NCBI RefSeq assembly: GCF_900109755.1
Contig: NZ_FOAR01000003.1
Span: 220,604 to 284,603, forward strand
Length of the DNA stretch: 64,000 nucleotides
Source: Pseudomonas agarici
Lineage (GTDB): Bacteria; Pseudomonadota; Gammaproteobacteria; Pseudomonadales; Pseudomonadaceae
Direction of reading: 5' to 3'
A program made the translations under genes and the position numbers. How positions within the stretch are numbered: the first letter of the stretch is position 1; every line of letters starts with the position of its first letter. Below, one piece after another: positions 45,223-54,801 of this stretch. Below the pieces are notes generated by a model, which did no database searches, was not told the DNA's origin, and was given only the letters and a program-made list of their open reading frames with translations.

Positions 45223-45421
45223 CGCTTGGTCATCTCCAGGTATTATTTCTGCTTCGGGCCTACCTCCTTAATGTGATCGTCGGCCGTTGGTTGCGCGGCT
45301 ATTTTGTGACATTGGCTATTCCTCTCTTTCTAGGGTTGGCCCTTGGTGGGCTCGGTTAGGTGGGATGCCATATCCCACGAGAACTACGCTAGCACAGTGT
45401 ATAGCTATTGTGTAGCTGTAT
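45223..45421. other. TA promoter region
   Basis: Contains a perfect dyad GTGGGAT-N5-ATCCCAC (45360-45378) and repeated GTATAGCT/GTAGCTGTATA motifs (about 45399-45423) suited to a TacA-type operator. No other gene recognised. Confidence 0.4.
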
Positions 45422-45619
45422 ATGCGAAAGACTTACAAAGTACATCGCGCTAACGATGTATTGAAAACCCGATACACCCACGCCTGCCGACGCCTGACTG
45501 GCCGTGTTACCCTTGCGCTCATTCCAAAGCAGATGGGTCACAAGGACTTCAGCATACGGGTCCAGGTCTACGCCAGGTGAATGGATGGTGAGCCACCGAT
45601 TGAGCGGGTCGGGCATTCA
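45422..45619 (+). pseudogene. Tyrosine-integrase C-terminal remnant
   Basis: The plus frame reads [15 protein letters not shown], then [14 protein letters not shown] and VQVYAR, then TGA and MDGE. This resembles the end of phage tyrosine integrases (RhTxAs..., IxxQMGHxDxxM, VYARWMD), including the Tyr nucleophile. A TGG-to-TGA change after YAR would explain the stop. It is a short decayed tail next to mutS. Confidence 0.6.
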
Positions 45620-45683
45620 GAATGCAAAGCAAATAGCCCCATTCTTGCCCCGCACTTTTTTTAAAATCACGCCTAAGCCACTG

Positions 45684-48272
45684 ATGAATATGTCAATTTT
45701 CGACCTCTCCAGCCACACCCCAATGATGCAGCAGTACTGGCGCCTGAAGCACCAGCACCCCGATCAATTGATGTTCTATCGCATGGGCGACTTCTATGAG
45801 ATCTTCTATGAAGACGCGAAGAGAGCCGCCAAGCTTCTGGACATCACCCTGACGGCGCGCGGGCAATCGGCCGGGCAGTCGATTCCGATGTGCGGGATTC
45901 CCTATCACTCGCTCGAAGGCTATCTGGCCAAGTTGGTGAAGCTTGGCGAATCAGTGGTGATCTGCGAGCAGATCGGCGACCCGGCCACCAGCAAGGGCCC
46001 GGTGGAACGCCAGGTGGTGCGGATCATCACCCCCGGCACCGTCAGTGACGAAGCCCTGCTCGATGAGCGCCGCGACAACCTGATCGCCGCCTTACTGGGC
46101 GACGAGCGCCTGTTTGGCCTGGCGGTGCTGGATATCACCAGCGGCAACTTCAGCGTCGCGGAAATCAAGGGCTGGGAAAATCTGCTGGCGGAACTGGAGC
46201 GGATCAATCCGGTCGAGCTGATGATTCCGGATGATTGGCCACAGGGACTGCCGGCGGAAAAGCGCCGTGGAACACGTCGTCGCGCGCCGTGGGATTTCGA
46301 ACGCGATTCGGCGCATAAAAGTCTCTGCCAGCAATTTTCCGTGCAGGACCTGAAAGGCTTCGGTTGCGAAACCCTGACCCTGGCCATTGGCGCCGCTGGC
46401 TGCCTGCTCAGCTACGCCAAGGAAACCCAGCGCACCGCCCTGCCGCATCTGCGCAGCCTGCGGCATGAACGCCTGGATGACACCGTGGTGCTCGATGCCG
46501 CCACTCGTCGCAATCTGGAGCTGGATAGCAACCTCGCCGGCGGCCGGGACAACACCTTGCAATCGGTGGTCGACCGCTGCCAGACCGCCATGGGCAGCCG
46601 CCTGCTGACCCGCTGGTTGAATCGCCCGTTGCGTGACCTCAAGGTACTGACGGCACGCCAGAGCTCCATTACTTGCCTACTGGAAAGCTATCGCTTTGAA
46701 AAGCTGCAACCGCAGCTCAAGGAAATCGGCGATATCGAACGGATCCTCGCCCGAATCGGCCTGCGCAATGCCCGTCCTCGCGACCTGGCGCGTCTGCGCG
46801 ACGCCCTCGGCGCCCTACCGCAATTGCAGGACGCGATGCTCGAACTGGATGCGCCGCATCTCAAGCAACTGGCTGTCACCACCCGCACTTACCCGGAACT
46901 GGCGATCCTGCTGGAACGCGCCATCATCGATAACCCACCGGCGATTATCCGCGACGGCGGAGTCTTGAAGAGCGGCTACGACGCCGAGCTGGATGAACTG
47001 CTGTCCCTCAGTGAAAACGCCGGGCAATTCCTGATCGACCTGGAAGCCCGAGAAAAGGCCCGCACGGGCCTGGCCAACCTCAAGGTCGGCTACAACCGCG
47101 TCCACGGGTACTTTATCGAGTTACCGAGCAAGCAGGCCGAGTCGGCGCCGGCCGACTATATCCGGCGCCAGACCCTCAAGGGCGCCGAGCGTTTTATCAC
47201 CCCGGAACTCAAAGAGTTCGAGGATAAGGCGCTGTCAGCCAAGAGTCGGGCGCTGGCGCGGGAAAAGATGCTCTACGAAGCCTTGCTCGAAACCCTGATC
47301 GGCGAGTTGCCACCGTTGCAAGACACCGCCGCGGCGCTGGCCGAACTGGACGTGCTGAGCAACCTCGCCGAACGCGCGCTGAACCTGGACCTGAACTGCC
47401 CACGTTTTGTCGATGAGCCATGCATGCGCATCAGCCAGGGTCGCCACCCGGTGGTCGAGCAGGTACTGACCACGCCGTTCGTAGCCAACGACCTGGCCCT
47501 TGACGACGACACCCGTATGCTGGTGATCACCGGTCCGAACATGGGGGGTAAATCCACCTACATGCGCCAGACCGCGCTGATCGTACTGCTGGCCCATATC
47601 GGTAGCTTCGTGCCGGCGGCCCGTTGCGAGCTGTCGCTGGTGGACCGGATCTTCACCCGGATCGGCTCCAGCGACGACCTGGCCGGCGGTCGCTCGACCT
47701 TCATGGTGGAAATGAGCGAAACCGCCAATATCCTGCACAACGCCAGCGAACGCAGCCTGGTGCTGATGGACGAAGTCGGTCGCGGCACCAGTACCTTCGA
47801 CGGCTTGTCTCTGGCCTGGGCCGCCGCCGAGCGCCTGGCGCACCTGCGGGCCTATACGCTGTTCGCCACTCACTATTTCGAACTGACGGTGCTGCCGGAA
47901 AGCGAACCGCTGGTGGCCAACGTGCACTTGAACGCGACCGAGCACAATGAACGCATCGTCTTCCTGCACCACGTGCTGCCCGGCCCGGCCAGCCAGAGCT
48001 ACGGCCTGGCAGTAGCACAATTGGCTGGCGTGCCGGCCGATGTGATTGTCCGTGCCCGCGAACACCTCAGTCGCCTGGAAACCACCAGCCTGCCCCACGA
48101 GCTTAGCGTGACCAAGCCCGGCAGACCCAGCAAGCCCGCGACACCGATGCAGAGCGACCTGTTCGCCAGCCTGCCGCACCCGGTGCTCGATGAACTGGCC
48201 AAGCTCGACCTGGACGATCTGACGCCACGCCGTGCATTGGAAATGCTCTATACATTGAAGACACGGATCTAA
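45684..48272 (+). CDS. mutS: DNA mismatch repair protein MutS
   Basis: An 862-residue mismatch-recognition ATPase. The mismatch-binding FYE-type motif is seen in [18 protein letters not shown] near the N-terminus, Walker A is [13 protein letters not shown] (about residue 615), and Walker B/ABC-like motifs are [16 protein letters not shown] and FATHYFEL. The beta-clamp-type box QSDLF is near the C-terminus. The start is ATG 45684 or 45690; longer frames run into the integrase remnant. It is the right border of the tailocin locus. Confidence 0.96.
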   Translation: MNMSIFDLSSHTPMMQQYWRLKHQHPDQLMFYRMGDFYEIFYEDAKRAAKLLDITLTARGQSAGQSIPMCGIPYHSLEGYLAKLVKLGESVVICEQIGDPATSKGPVERQVVRIITPGTVSDEALLDERRDNLIAALLGDERLFGLAVLDITSGNFSVAEIKGWENLLAELERINPVELMIPDDWPQGLPAEKRRGTRRRAPWDFERDSAHKSLCQQFSVQDLKGFGCETLTLAIGAAGCLLSYAKETQRTALPHLRSLRHERLDDTVVLDAATRRNLELDSNLAGGRDNTLQSVVDRCQTAMGSRLLTRWLNRPLRDLKVLTARQSSITCLLESYRFEKLQPQLKEIGDIERILARIGLRNARPRDLARLRDALGALPQLQDAMLELDAPHLKQLAVTTRTYPELAILLERAIIDNPPAIIRDGGVLKSGYDAELDELLSLSENAGQFLIDLEAREKARTGLANLKVGYNRVHGYFIELPSKQAESAPADYIRRQTLKGAERFITPELKEFEDKALSAKSRALAREKMLYEALLETLIGELPPLQDTAAALAELDVLSNLAERALNLDLNCPRFVDEPCMRISQGRHPVVEQVLTTPFVANDLALDDDTRMLVITGPNMGGKSTYMRQTALIVLLAHIGSFVPAARCELSLVDRIFTRIGSSDDLAGGRSTFMVEMSETANILHNASERSLVLMDEVGRGTSTFDGLSLAWAAAERLAHLRAYTLFATHYFELTVLPESEPLVANVHLNATEHNERIVFLHHVLPGPASQSYGLAVAQLAGVPADVIVRAREHLSRLETTSLPHELSVTKPGRPSKPATPMQSDLFASLPHPVLDELAKLDLDDLTPRRALEMLYTLKTRI

Positions 48273-48350
48273 CGCAGACGGCCGCAAGCTGCTAGAATCT
48301 CGCGCGGTTTGGGATGCTGCCGACTATGCAGGTCAGTACGAGAACTCATC

Positions 48351-48428
48351 GAGCGGCGATCAAGCAAGGCGAAAACAGGCGAGAAAGCGCAGTTTAGTTC
48401 ACTAAATGAGCATTCCGGGCCTGTTTTC
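48351..48428. repeat. Nested-hairpin repeat element between mutS and fdxA
   Basis: Outer arms GAAAACAGGC (48371-48380) and GCCTGTTTTC (48419-48428) are perfectly complementary; an inner perfect dyad TTTAGT-TC-ACTAAA (48393-48406) sits between. The lead GAGCGGCGATCAAGC also occurs at about 20811-20825 near finR. I recall similar sequence in front of other Pseudomonas genes, so this is a dispersed repeat or structured leader. Confidence 0.55.
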
Positions 48429-48556
48429 AACGTGCCATGATCGACACGCAGGCAGTTATCGTGCTGAACCCGCTTGGTTCGCAGACTATCGCTCCTAGAC
48501 CTGGCGAGCCTATTTTGACCGGGGTTCGCTGCCGCCGCCTGAGGAGAAAATTAGAA

Positions 48557-48880
48557 ATGACCTTCGTCGTCACCGACAACTGCATCAAGTGCAAGTACAC
48601 CGACTGCGTAGAAGTCTGTCCGGTGGACTGCTTTTACGAAGGCCCGAACTTCCTGGTGATTCACCCGGACGAGTGCATCGACTGTGCGCTTTGCGAGCCA
48701 GAATGCCCTGCTGTGGCTATTTTTTCCGAGGATGAAGTCCCGGAGGACATGCAAGAGTTCATTCAACTGAACGTCGAGCTGGCCGAGATCTGGCCCAACA
48801 TCACCGAGAAGAAAGAATCGCTGCCGGATGCCGAAGAGTGGGATGGCGTCAAAGGCAAGATCAAAGACCTCGAACGCTGA
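48557..48880 (+). CDS. fdxA: Ferredoxin FdxA (7Fe type)
   Basis: A 107-residue ferredoxin with two cluster motifs: [18 protein letters not shown] (3Fe-4S plus 4Fe-4S ligands) and [12 protein letters not shown]. The about 50-residue C-terminal extension is typical of proteobacterial FdxA. Neighbour of rsmZ, as in P. aeruginosa and P. fluorescens. Confidence 0.95.
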   Translation: MTFVVTDNCIKCKYTDCVEVCPVDCFYEGPNFLVIHPDECIDCALCEPECPAVAIFSEDEVPEDMQEFIQLNVELAEIWPNITEKKESLPDAEEWDGVKGKIKDLER

Positions 48881-48896
48881 TTGCAGAGCGTTCCTG

Positions 48897-48921
48897 AAAA
48901 GGCTCCTTGCGAGCCTTTTTG
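48897..48921 (+). terminator. Terminator of fdxA
   Basis: AAAAGGCTC-CTTGC-GAGCCTTTT followed by T; a perfect 9-bp stem. Confidence 0.85.
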
Positions 48922-48957
48922 TGTTTGCGCGCTGGCGCTTTCACTTTCCTGCAGGCA

Positions 48958-49089
48958 AAAAAAAGGGGCGGTATAACCCGCCCACATTTTTTCCCTAATC
49001 CCTTTTTTCCCTTTCATCATCCTGATGAATCGCATCCTGCGAGGTTCCTTGCAGTGACCTTCCCTGATCACCGTGTCTATCCGTCGACA
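48958..49089 (-). ncRNA. rsmZ: Small regulatory RNA RsmZ
   Basis: The minus strand from 49089 begins TGTCGACGGATAGACAC, the known RsmZ start in fluorescent pseudomonads, and contains eight GGA motifs (among them CAGGAT twice, AAGGAA, AGGGAA). It ends in a GGGCGG/CCGCCC hairpin (48966-48983) and a T-run. RsmZ titrates the CsrA-like proteins RsmA/RsmE and so relieves repression of secondary metabolism. Position downstream of fdxA and convergent to it is the conserved one. Confidence 0.92.
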
Positions 49090-49252
49090 CAGGGCTGATA
49101 TTAAGGGTTTTCAGATCCTCCGCAAGTGGATCCAACGGGACGTCACCGTGCTTTGGATCCATTGAAAAATATAAAAACACATGTATTTCAATAAGATACA
49201 AAACAACCCAGGTAATCTATTCCTACTTTTATCCTTGATCGCTTACGCAACG

Positions 49253-49270
49253 CGTAAGCAAAGGCTTACA
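49253..49270 (-). promoter_or_regulatory. GacA upstream activating sequence of rsmZ
   Basis: Minus strand reads TGTAAGC-CTTT-GCTTACG, matching the GacA box TGTAAGC-N4-GCTTACA at 17 of 18 constrained or free positions. It lies 164-181 bases upstream of the RsmZ start, the usual distance. Confidence 0.88.
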
Positions 49271-49468
49271 CGAGCATACCGACAAAAAAGAACTTCTGGA
49301 TCCAAACAGACTGATTTCCTCCTCAAAACGTCCTGATCCTCATCTGTTCATCTATTCGAGATTTCCGCACAACAATCCTTTAGGGCAAGCTCGCAACCCA
49401 TGAGCCAATGCTCCCGACCTTCGGCCAGAGACACCGACAGGCGCATTAGCGCTTGACCTACAGCGCAC

Positions 49469-49487
49469 ATGATAAGCATTATCATTA
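49469..49487. promoter_or_regulatory. Fur box before hxuI
   Basis: ATGATAAGCATTATCATTA is a good match to the 19-bp Fur consensus and lies 25-43 bases before the sigma-factor start, so iron should repress the heme system. Confidence 0.85.
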
Positions 49488-49511
49488 ACCTGTAATCGCT
49501 TCGGTGCTGTC

Positions 49512-50030
49512 GTGACGCAATCCCAGTTCAATCAAGTCTTCCTTACCCAGCGGGTCTCGCTACTGCGCACGCTGCAACGCATGGTACACAACCCCTGCAC
49601 CGCCGAAGACCTGTTGCAGGAGACGTACCTAAGGGTCACTCGGGCATTGCGCGAACACCCTATCGATCACCTCGAACCCTTTGTGTTCCGGACCGCCCGC
49701 AACCTGGCACTGGACCATCTGCGCGCACGGCGCATTCAGTCGCGCACGCTGATGGAGGACGTACCGCCGGAGCTCGTGGAGAATGTCGCCGGACCGCTGA
49801 GCCCGCCAGAAGATGCCACCCATGCCGAACAACTGCTGGAGCGCCTGAGTGTGAGTCTTGGTCAATTGACTGCCCGTCAGCAGCAGATCTTCATCCTCAG
49901 CCGCTTGCACGGCAGCAGCTATCAAGAGATCGCCGAGCAGCTCAAGGTGTCCCTGAGCACCGTGCAAAAGGAACTCAAGCTGATCATGGCTATCTGTGTC
50001 GGAGTGGCCGAACGCCTGGATCCCTCCTAA
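49512..50030 (+). CDS. hxuI: ECF sigma factor, FecI/HxuI type
   Basis: A 172-residue iron-starvation ECF sigma factor. Region 2 reads AEDLLQETYLRVTRAL and FVFRTARNLALDHLRARR; region 4 reads LSRLHGSSYQEIAEQLKVSL and STVQKEL. Start is GTG at 49512 (MTQSQFNQVF). Expected to transcribe the downstream receptor gene when heme is sensed. Name by synteny with anti-sigma, heme receptor and heme oxygenase. Confidence 0.88.
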   Translation: MTQSQFNQVFLTQRVSLLRTLQRMVHNPCTAEDLLQETYLRVTRALREHPIDHLEPFVFRTARNLALDHLRARRIQSRTLMEDVPPELVENVAGPLSPPEDATHAEQLLERLSVSLGQLTARQQQIFILSRLHGSSYQEIAEQLKVSLSTVQKELKLIMAICVGVAERLDPS

Positions 50031-50115
50031 GCTTGGCATCGGACCGACCAGACGCGTCCATGCACAGCAGCAGATCATCGAATCGAACCGTGGCAGCGAC
50101 TGCCGAGGAACTCCC

Positions 50116-51084
50116 GTGACGGAAAGCCCCAACCCGCATTCCCCCGAGCTGGCTCGGCAGGTGTTGCTAGACGATGCTATGGACCAGGCCCTGGACTGGC
50201 TGATCGTGATGGAGTGCCCGAGCGCCGAGCAGCGCATCGAGTTCGATACCTGGCTCGCCGCCGACCCGGCACACGCCCACGCCTATGCCCGAGCCAGCAA
50301 GGCCTGGAATGCCGAACCGGTGAGCGGCGCCGCACAGGCCCTGCAAACCCCTCGCCGCCCGTCGCTGCCGCGACGCCTGCGTCCCCACTGGAAACCCTTG
50401 GCGACTGCCGCCGTGCTGCTGATTGCCATCGGCACCTACGGCAACCTGCCCTTGCGCCTGCAGGCCGATCACCTGACCGTGGTCGGCGAACGCCAGCACC
50501 TGCAACTGGAGGACGGCTCAAAGGTCCTGCTCAACACCAACTCGGCGTTCTCCAGCAACGTCACCGAGCAACAGCATGTCGCGCGGCTTTACCAGGGCGA
50601 GGCGTTTTTCGAGGTGTCCGGCCAACGCCAATACCCGCTGGAAGTCGAGGCGGGTCCAGTCCAGGCCAGCGTACGCGATACCGCATTCTCCGTGCGTTAT
50701 CTCAATGGCGAAGCACAGGTCCAGGTAGAACGTGGTGATGTCAACCTGCGTACCCGCGACGACAGCGCCCGCTTGCGCCTCTCTGCCGGTAATAGCGTGC
50801 GGATCGGCCCCCACGGGTTTGGCCACCCGGAAAAACTCGATGTACAGAAGGACTTGGCTTGGGTCCGGGGTCGACTGGTATTCGAGAATTGCCCACTGAG
50901 CCAGGTGCTGGCCGAACTGCGGCGCTATTACCCAGGTTGGATCGTCAACAACAACGAGCAGTTGGCCCAAGTCGCCGTGACCGGCAACTACCGCCTGGAC
51001 AAGCCGCTGGACGTGGTTCGCTCTCTCGCCCACATTACCTCTGCCCGAATATCGGAATACCCAGCACTGGTAATTCTCAACTGA
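50116..51084 (+). CDS. hxuR: FecR/HxuR-type anti-sigma factor
   Basis: A 322-residue transmembrane anti-sigma factor. The N-terminal cytoplasmic DUF4880 domain (QALDWLIVMECPSAEQRIEF) is followed by a helix PLATAAVLLIAIGTYGNLPL (about 95-114), a periplasmic FecR domain (LNTNSAFSSNVT, VQVERGDVNLR) and a C-terminal STN-like part that contacts the receptor. Start GTG 50116 with GAGGAA upstream; the earlier in-frame start overlaps the sigma gene and was rejected. Confidence 0.87.
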   Translation: MTESPNPHSPELARQVLLDDAMDQALDWLIVMECPSAEQRIEFDTWLAADPAHAHAYARASKAWNAEPVSGAAQALQTPRRPSLPRRLRPHWKPLATAAVLLIAIGTYGNLPLRLQADHLTVVGERQHLQLEDGSKVLLNTNSAFSSNVTEQQHVARLYQGEAFFEVSGQRQYPLEVEAGPVQASVRDTAFSVRYLNGEAQVQVERGDVNLRTRDDSARLRLSAGNSVRIGPHGFGHPEKLDVQKDLAWVRGRLVFENCPLSQVLAELRRYYPGWIVNNNEQLAQVAVTGNYRLDKPLDVVRSLAHITSARISEYPALVILN

Positions 51085-51199
51085 CTGTAAGTTTTTTTAC
51101 TCAATAGCGCAGGGTCATTCGTCTCGTTATAGCCAATGCAAGTGATTCGTATCTAGAATCGCATCGCAACTATACGATTCGTACACCGGAGCGCTATCG

Positions 51200-53821
51200 A
51201 TGCCCACACGTTTGACGCCCAAGGCCCGCGGCGGCGGCCTGCAACAGTGCACCCTGTCCCTGCTCACCGTGGCCGTATTACTGGCTGGCGTCCAGGCGAC
51301 TCCTGTGCTGGCGGCGACCAGCGCCAACCAGTCGACACGCAGCCTGGGCAACTACAATTTTGCCATCGCCCAGCAGCCGCTGGTGTCGGCGCTGAATGCG
51401 TTCTCCATGATCACCGGCTGGCAAGTCGGCCTGTCGGCCGCGCTGGGCCAGGGCATGGCATCACCGGGCGTACAGGGCGCATTGCCGCCGGAAAAGGCCC
51501 TGGAACGCCTGCTGGTCGGCACCAACCTGAGCTACCGCAAGCTGAGCGACAACAGTATCGTCCTGGAAAAACGCAGTGGCGGCAGCACCCTCAATCTACA
51601 GCAGGTGACCATCAGCGCTACTCGCCAGAAGCAGGAAGTCTCCTCGGTTCCCAATACCGTGAGTGTCCAAGACCGCCAGCAACTGGACCGGCAAAACGTC
51701 AATACCCTCAAGGATCTGGTGCGTTATGAGCCCGGCGTCTCGGTCGGCGGTACCGGCGTGCGCGGCAGCGGGATCAGCAACTACAACATCCGCGGGATCG
51801 ACGGCGACCGGATTTTGACCCAAGTCGATGGTGTCGAGATTCCCGATAGCTTCTTCAACGGCCCCTACGCACAGACCCAACGCAACTACGTCGACCCGGA
51901 AATCATCAAGCGCGTGGAGATCCTGCGCGGACCGGCGTCGGTGCTCTACGGCAGCAACGCCATCGGCGGCGCCGTGAGTTACTACACCCTCGATCCAGAG
52001 GACATTATCAAGCCTGGCCAAGACACCGGAGCCCGCCTGAAGAGCGGCTACAGCTCCGCCGACAATAGCTGGCTGACCTCCGGTACCGTCGCCGGTCGCA
52101 GCGGCGATTTCGACGGCTTGCTGCACCTGAGCCAGCGTCATGGACGCGAAACCGAATCCTACGGCGATACCGGCGGCACCGGCCTGAACCGCACCGCCGC
52201 TAACCCGCAAACTGCCCGCACCAGCAACGTGCTGGCCAAGCTGGGTTGGCACTACAACGACGACTCACGCTTGGGCCTGACCTACGAACGCTTCAAGAGC
52301 GATATCGATACCAATCAGCGCAGTGCCGTGGGCGGGCCGTTCGGCAACGGCGCGGGGCAGAACATGTACCGCTCGCGTACCGGCAACGACACCGTCACCC
52401 GCGAACGCTTTGGCATCGACAACAGCTTCGGCCTCGACAGCGCCGTGGCCGATCACGTCAAACTGAGCCTGAACTACCAGGTTGCCAAGACCGACGCGAG
52501 CACCCTGGAAAACTATGTCGTGCCCACCTTCGGCCCGTCCATTGGCCGTAACGTGATGCGCGCCCGCGACACCCTCTACAAAGAAAGCCAATGGGTCTTC
52601 GATGCTCAGGCCGACAAGGCGTTCAGCATCGGTAAAACCGATCACCTGCTGACTTACGGCACCACGATCAAGCAGCAAAAAGTCACCGGTTCGCGTGCCG
52701 GCTCAGGCACCTGCGTGGCCGCATCGGCGCCTTGTCCCGTAGTCGGAGGCGACAGCCCGAAGGACCGTCTGGTGAAATCCAGCGACGTCCCGGATCCGAC
52801 TGTCGACAGCTACGGCCTGTTCGCCCAGGATCAGATCACCTGGAACCAGTGGACCTTTCTGCCAGGCCTGCGCTATGACTACACCCAGCTCAAGCCGCAT
52901 ATCACCCAGGAGTTCATCAACACCATCAACGCCGCACGACGCGGCCCCGGCGACGAGCCCATCGACGGTTCCAACAAAACCTGGCATCGCCTGTCGCCCA
53001 AGTTCGGCCTGACCTATGCCCTGAGCGAGCAATACACCTGGTACGGGCAATACGCCGAAGGCTTCCGCACGCCATCGGCCAAGGCACTCTATGGGCGTTT
53101 CCAGAACCTGAGCGGCGGTTATCAAGTTATGCCCAACCCGGATCTGGAACCGGAAAAAAGCAAGAGCTATGAAACCGGCGTGCGCGGCAAGTTCGATGTC
53201 GGTTCTTTCGACGTGGCGGTGTTCTACAACAAGTATCGCGACTTCATCGATGAAGACGCGGTCTCGCCCGGCTATGACGAGCCGACCTTCCAGACCCACA
53301 ACATCAAGCACGCCACCATCAAGGGGGCGGAAGCCAAGGGTCGCCTGGATCTGGACAGCTTCGGCGCTCCTCAAGGGCTCTATACCCAGGGCTCGGTGGC
53401 CTATGCCTACGGCCGTAACGATGACACCGGCAAGCCGATCAACAGCGTCAACCCGCTCACCGGCGTCTTCGGCCTCGGTTATGACCAGGACGATTACGGC
53501 GCGCTGTTGAGCTGGACCCTGGTCAAGCGCAAGGAGCGGGTGGACAACAGCACCTTCTTCGCCCCTGATGGCCTGAGCGCCAGCAAGCAGTTCAAGACGC
53601 CCGGCTATGGCGTGATCGACCTGACCGGTTTCTACAAGGTAACCGATGATCTGACCGTCAACGCCGGCCTGTACAACCTGACCGACAAGAAATATTGGAA
53701 CTGGAACGACGTGCGCGGCTACGACGGTGTCGGTGAGGCCGGCGTGCTGAACCCAGCCAACCTCGACCGCTTGACCGCTGCGGGTCGCAACGTCTCGGTG
53801 AATCTGATCTGGGATATCTGA
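51200..53821 (+). CDS. hxuA: TonB-dependent heme receptor, HxuA type
   Basis: An 873-residue outer-membrane transducer. Signal peptide (to about 39, PVLAATS), a STN signalling domain (about 55-125, FAIAQQPLVSALNAFSMITG), a plug (QQVTISATRQ as TonB-box region; VEILRGPASVLYGSNAIGGA) and a 22-strand barrel ending in Ile. Heme-receptor marks FRTPSAKALYG and NPDLEPEKS (FRAP/NPNL type) are near residues 620-655. The STN domain links it to HxuR signalling. Confidence 0.92.
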   Translation: MPTRLTPKARGGGLQQCTLSLLTVAVLLAGVQATPVLAATSANQSTRSLGNYNFAIAQQPLVSALNAFSMITGWQVGLSAALGQGMASPGVQGALPPEKALERLLVGTNLSYRKLSDNSIVLEKRSGGSTLNLQQVTISATRQKQEVSSVPNTVSVQDRQQLDRQNVNTLKDLVRYEPGVSVGGTGVRGSGISNYNIRGIDGDRILTQVDGVEIPDSFFNGPYAQTQRNYVDPEIIKRVEILRGPASVLYGSNAIGGAVSYYTLDPEDIIKPGQDTGARLKSGYSSADNSWLTSGTVAGRSGDFDGLLHLSQRHGRETESYGDTGGTGLNRTAANPQTARTSNVLAKLGWHYNDDSRLGLTYERFKSDIDTNQRSAVGGPFGNGAGQNMYRSRTGNDTVTRERFGIDNSFGLDSAVADHVKLSLNYQVAKTDASTLENYVVPTFGPSIGRNVMRARDTLYKESQWVFDAQADKAFSIGKTDHLLTYGTTIKQQKVTGSRAGSGTCVAASAPCPVVGGDSPKDRLVKSSDVPDPTVDSYGLFAQDQITWNQWTFLPGLRYDYTQLKPHITQEFINTINAARRGPGDEPIDGSNKTWHRLSPKFGLTYALSEQYTWYGQYAEGFRTPSAKALYGRFQNLSGGYQVMPNPDLEPEKSKSYETGVRGKFDVGSFDVAVFYNKYRDFIDEDAVSPGYDEPTFQTHNIKHATIKGAEAKGRLDLDSFGAPQGLYTQGSVAYAYGRNDDTGKPINSVNPLTGVFGLGYDQDDYGALLSWTLVKRKERVDNSTFFAPDGLSASKQFKTPGYGVIDLTGFYKVTDDLTVNAGLYNLTDKKYWNWNDVRGYDGVGEAGVLNPANLDRLTAAGRNVSVNLIWDI

Positions 53822-53944
53822 TCCCTGTGCACCTCCTCGCTGCGACAGGAATCGGCGGAGTGAGGTTTTTTTACTGTGGCGCGTCTTCTGATTCGTCTAC
53901 CTATGTATCAATTGAAAATACATCTTATTCTCAAGGATTTCACA

Positions 53945-54553
53945 ATGACACTCCAGGACAACACTCAGCGCCTGAGCCTGCGCTCCCAGCGCCTGAACCA
54001 GATCACCAACGAGCCGCACACCAAGCTCGATCAGTTGGTGAAAGCCCATGCGCCGTTCGAAAATCAGGCCAACTTCGCCCGTTTCGTCGTCGCTCAGTAC
54101 CTGTTCCAATCGGAACTGGCTACCCTGTACAACGATCCCGAACTGATCGCCATTGTCCCGGACCTGCCGGCCCGCTGCCGTGCCGAACAGGCCAAGGCCG
54201 ATCTCGCCGACCTGGACACCGAAGTGCCGGCTCCGGTCGCCGGTGCGCTGAACAATCCGAGCAAGGCCCAAGCCCTGGGCTGGATCTTTGTCTCCGAGGG
54301 TTCCAAACTCGGTGCCGCGTTCCTGATCAAACGCGCCGCAGGTCTGGGCCTGAGTGAAACCTTCGGTGCTCGGCACCTGGGCGAGCCAGCCGGTGGTCGT
54401 GCCGAGGGCTGGAAGAGCTTTATCAGAACCCTCGACGGCCTGACGTTCAGCGCTGAAGAAGAGGCTGCGGTGGAAAAAGGCGCCGTCGATGCCTTCCGAC
54501 GCTTCACCGTGTTGCTGGAACAGGCTTACGCCACGGCCCCCGAACTGGCCTGA
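53945..54553 (+). CDS. hemO: Heme oxygenase (HemO/PigA type)
   Basis: A 202-residue heme oxygenase that opens the heme ring to release iron. Proximal ligand His25 in TNEPHTKLDQ; distal helix region WIFVSEGSKLGAAFL. Asn18 and Phe115 match residues I associate with the rotated heme of P. aeruginosa HemO, but its Lys132 equivalent is Arg130 here. A weak Fur-like AT-rich sequence (about 53913-53935) precedes it, suggesting its own iron control in addition to the receptor transcript. Confidence 0.92.
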   Translation: MTLQDNTQRLSLRSQRLNQITNEPHTKLDQLVKAHAPFENQANFARFVVAQYLFQSELATLYNDPELIAIVPDLPARCRAEQAKADLADLDTEVPAPVAGALNNPSKAQALGWIFVSEGSKLGAAFLIKRAAGLGLSETFGARHLGEPAGGRAEGWKSFIRTLDGLTFSAEEEAAVEKGAVDAFRRFTVLLEQAYATAPELA

Positions 54554-54663
54554 TACCGGGTCCCCGGCTGGACGCCACCGGCTAGCGGGCTGTCGGCCCC
54601 CCGCGCTGGAGGCGGCCCCGGAACCGGCGAGCGCGGCCCGTCAGGCAGGGGTTACCCTGGCGT

Positions 54664-54680
54664 CGCCGCCGAGCGCGGCG
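54664..54680. repeat. GC-rich hairpin downstream of hemO
   Basis: CGCCGC-N5-GCGGCG in a GC-rich 170-base gap; no T-tract. Confidence 0.35.
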
Positions 54681-54801
54681 CCTCGACCAGTCTGCTCGCC
54701 ACAAACCTCGCCCCTCGGGCTCATACGTGGAGTTCTCACCCAAAGCCCGAGCATTCATTCCAGACTTGAGCCAAATCGCCTGGCGCACCACAATCGATGC
54801 C

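Larger units (their letters stand above)
44343..45531. repeat. Imperfect direct repeats flanking the toxin–antitoxin pair
   Basis: Thirty-base copies at 44343-44372 and 45502-45531 match at 26 positions (CCGTGTTA-x-CCTTGCGC-x-CAT-xx-CAAAGCA). Weak similarity (GATACAC) extends further upstream of each. The right copy lies in an integrase-like reading frame, so both probably derive from decayed integrase 3' ends. Confidence 0.55.

Noticed and set aside
45162..45359. Hydrophobic plus-strand frame ending LFLGLALGGLG
   Set aside because: It overlaps the antitoxin start and has no ribosome site; it could be a membrane-protein remnant but the support is too weak.
48995..49201. 68-codon minus-strand frame ending DDEREKRD
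   Set aside because: It overlaps RsmZ; its repeated Gln/Asp/Ser pattern is the translation of the GGA-rich RNA, and it has no ribosome site.
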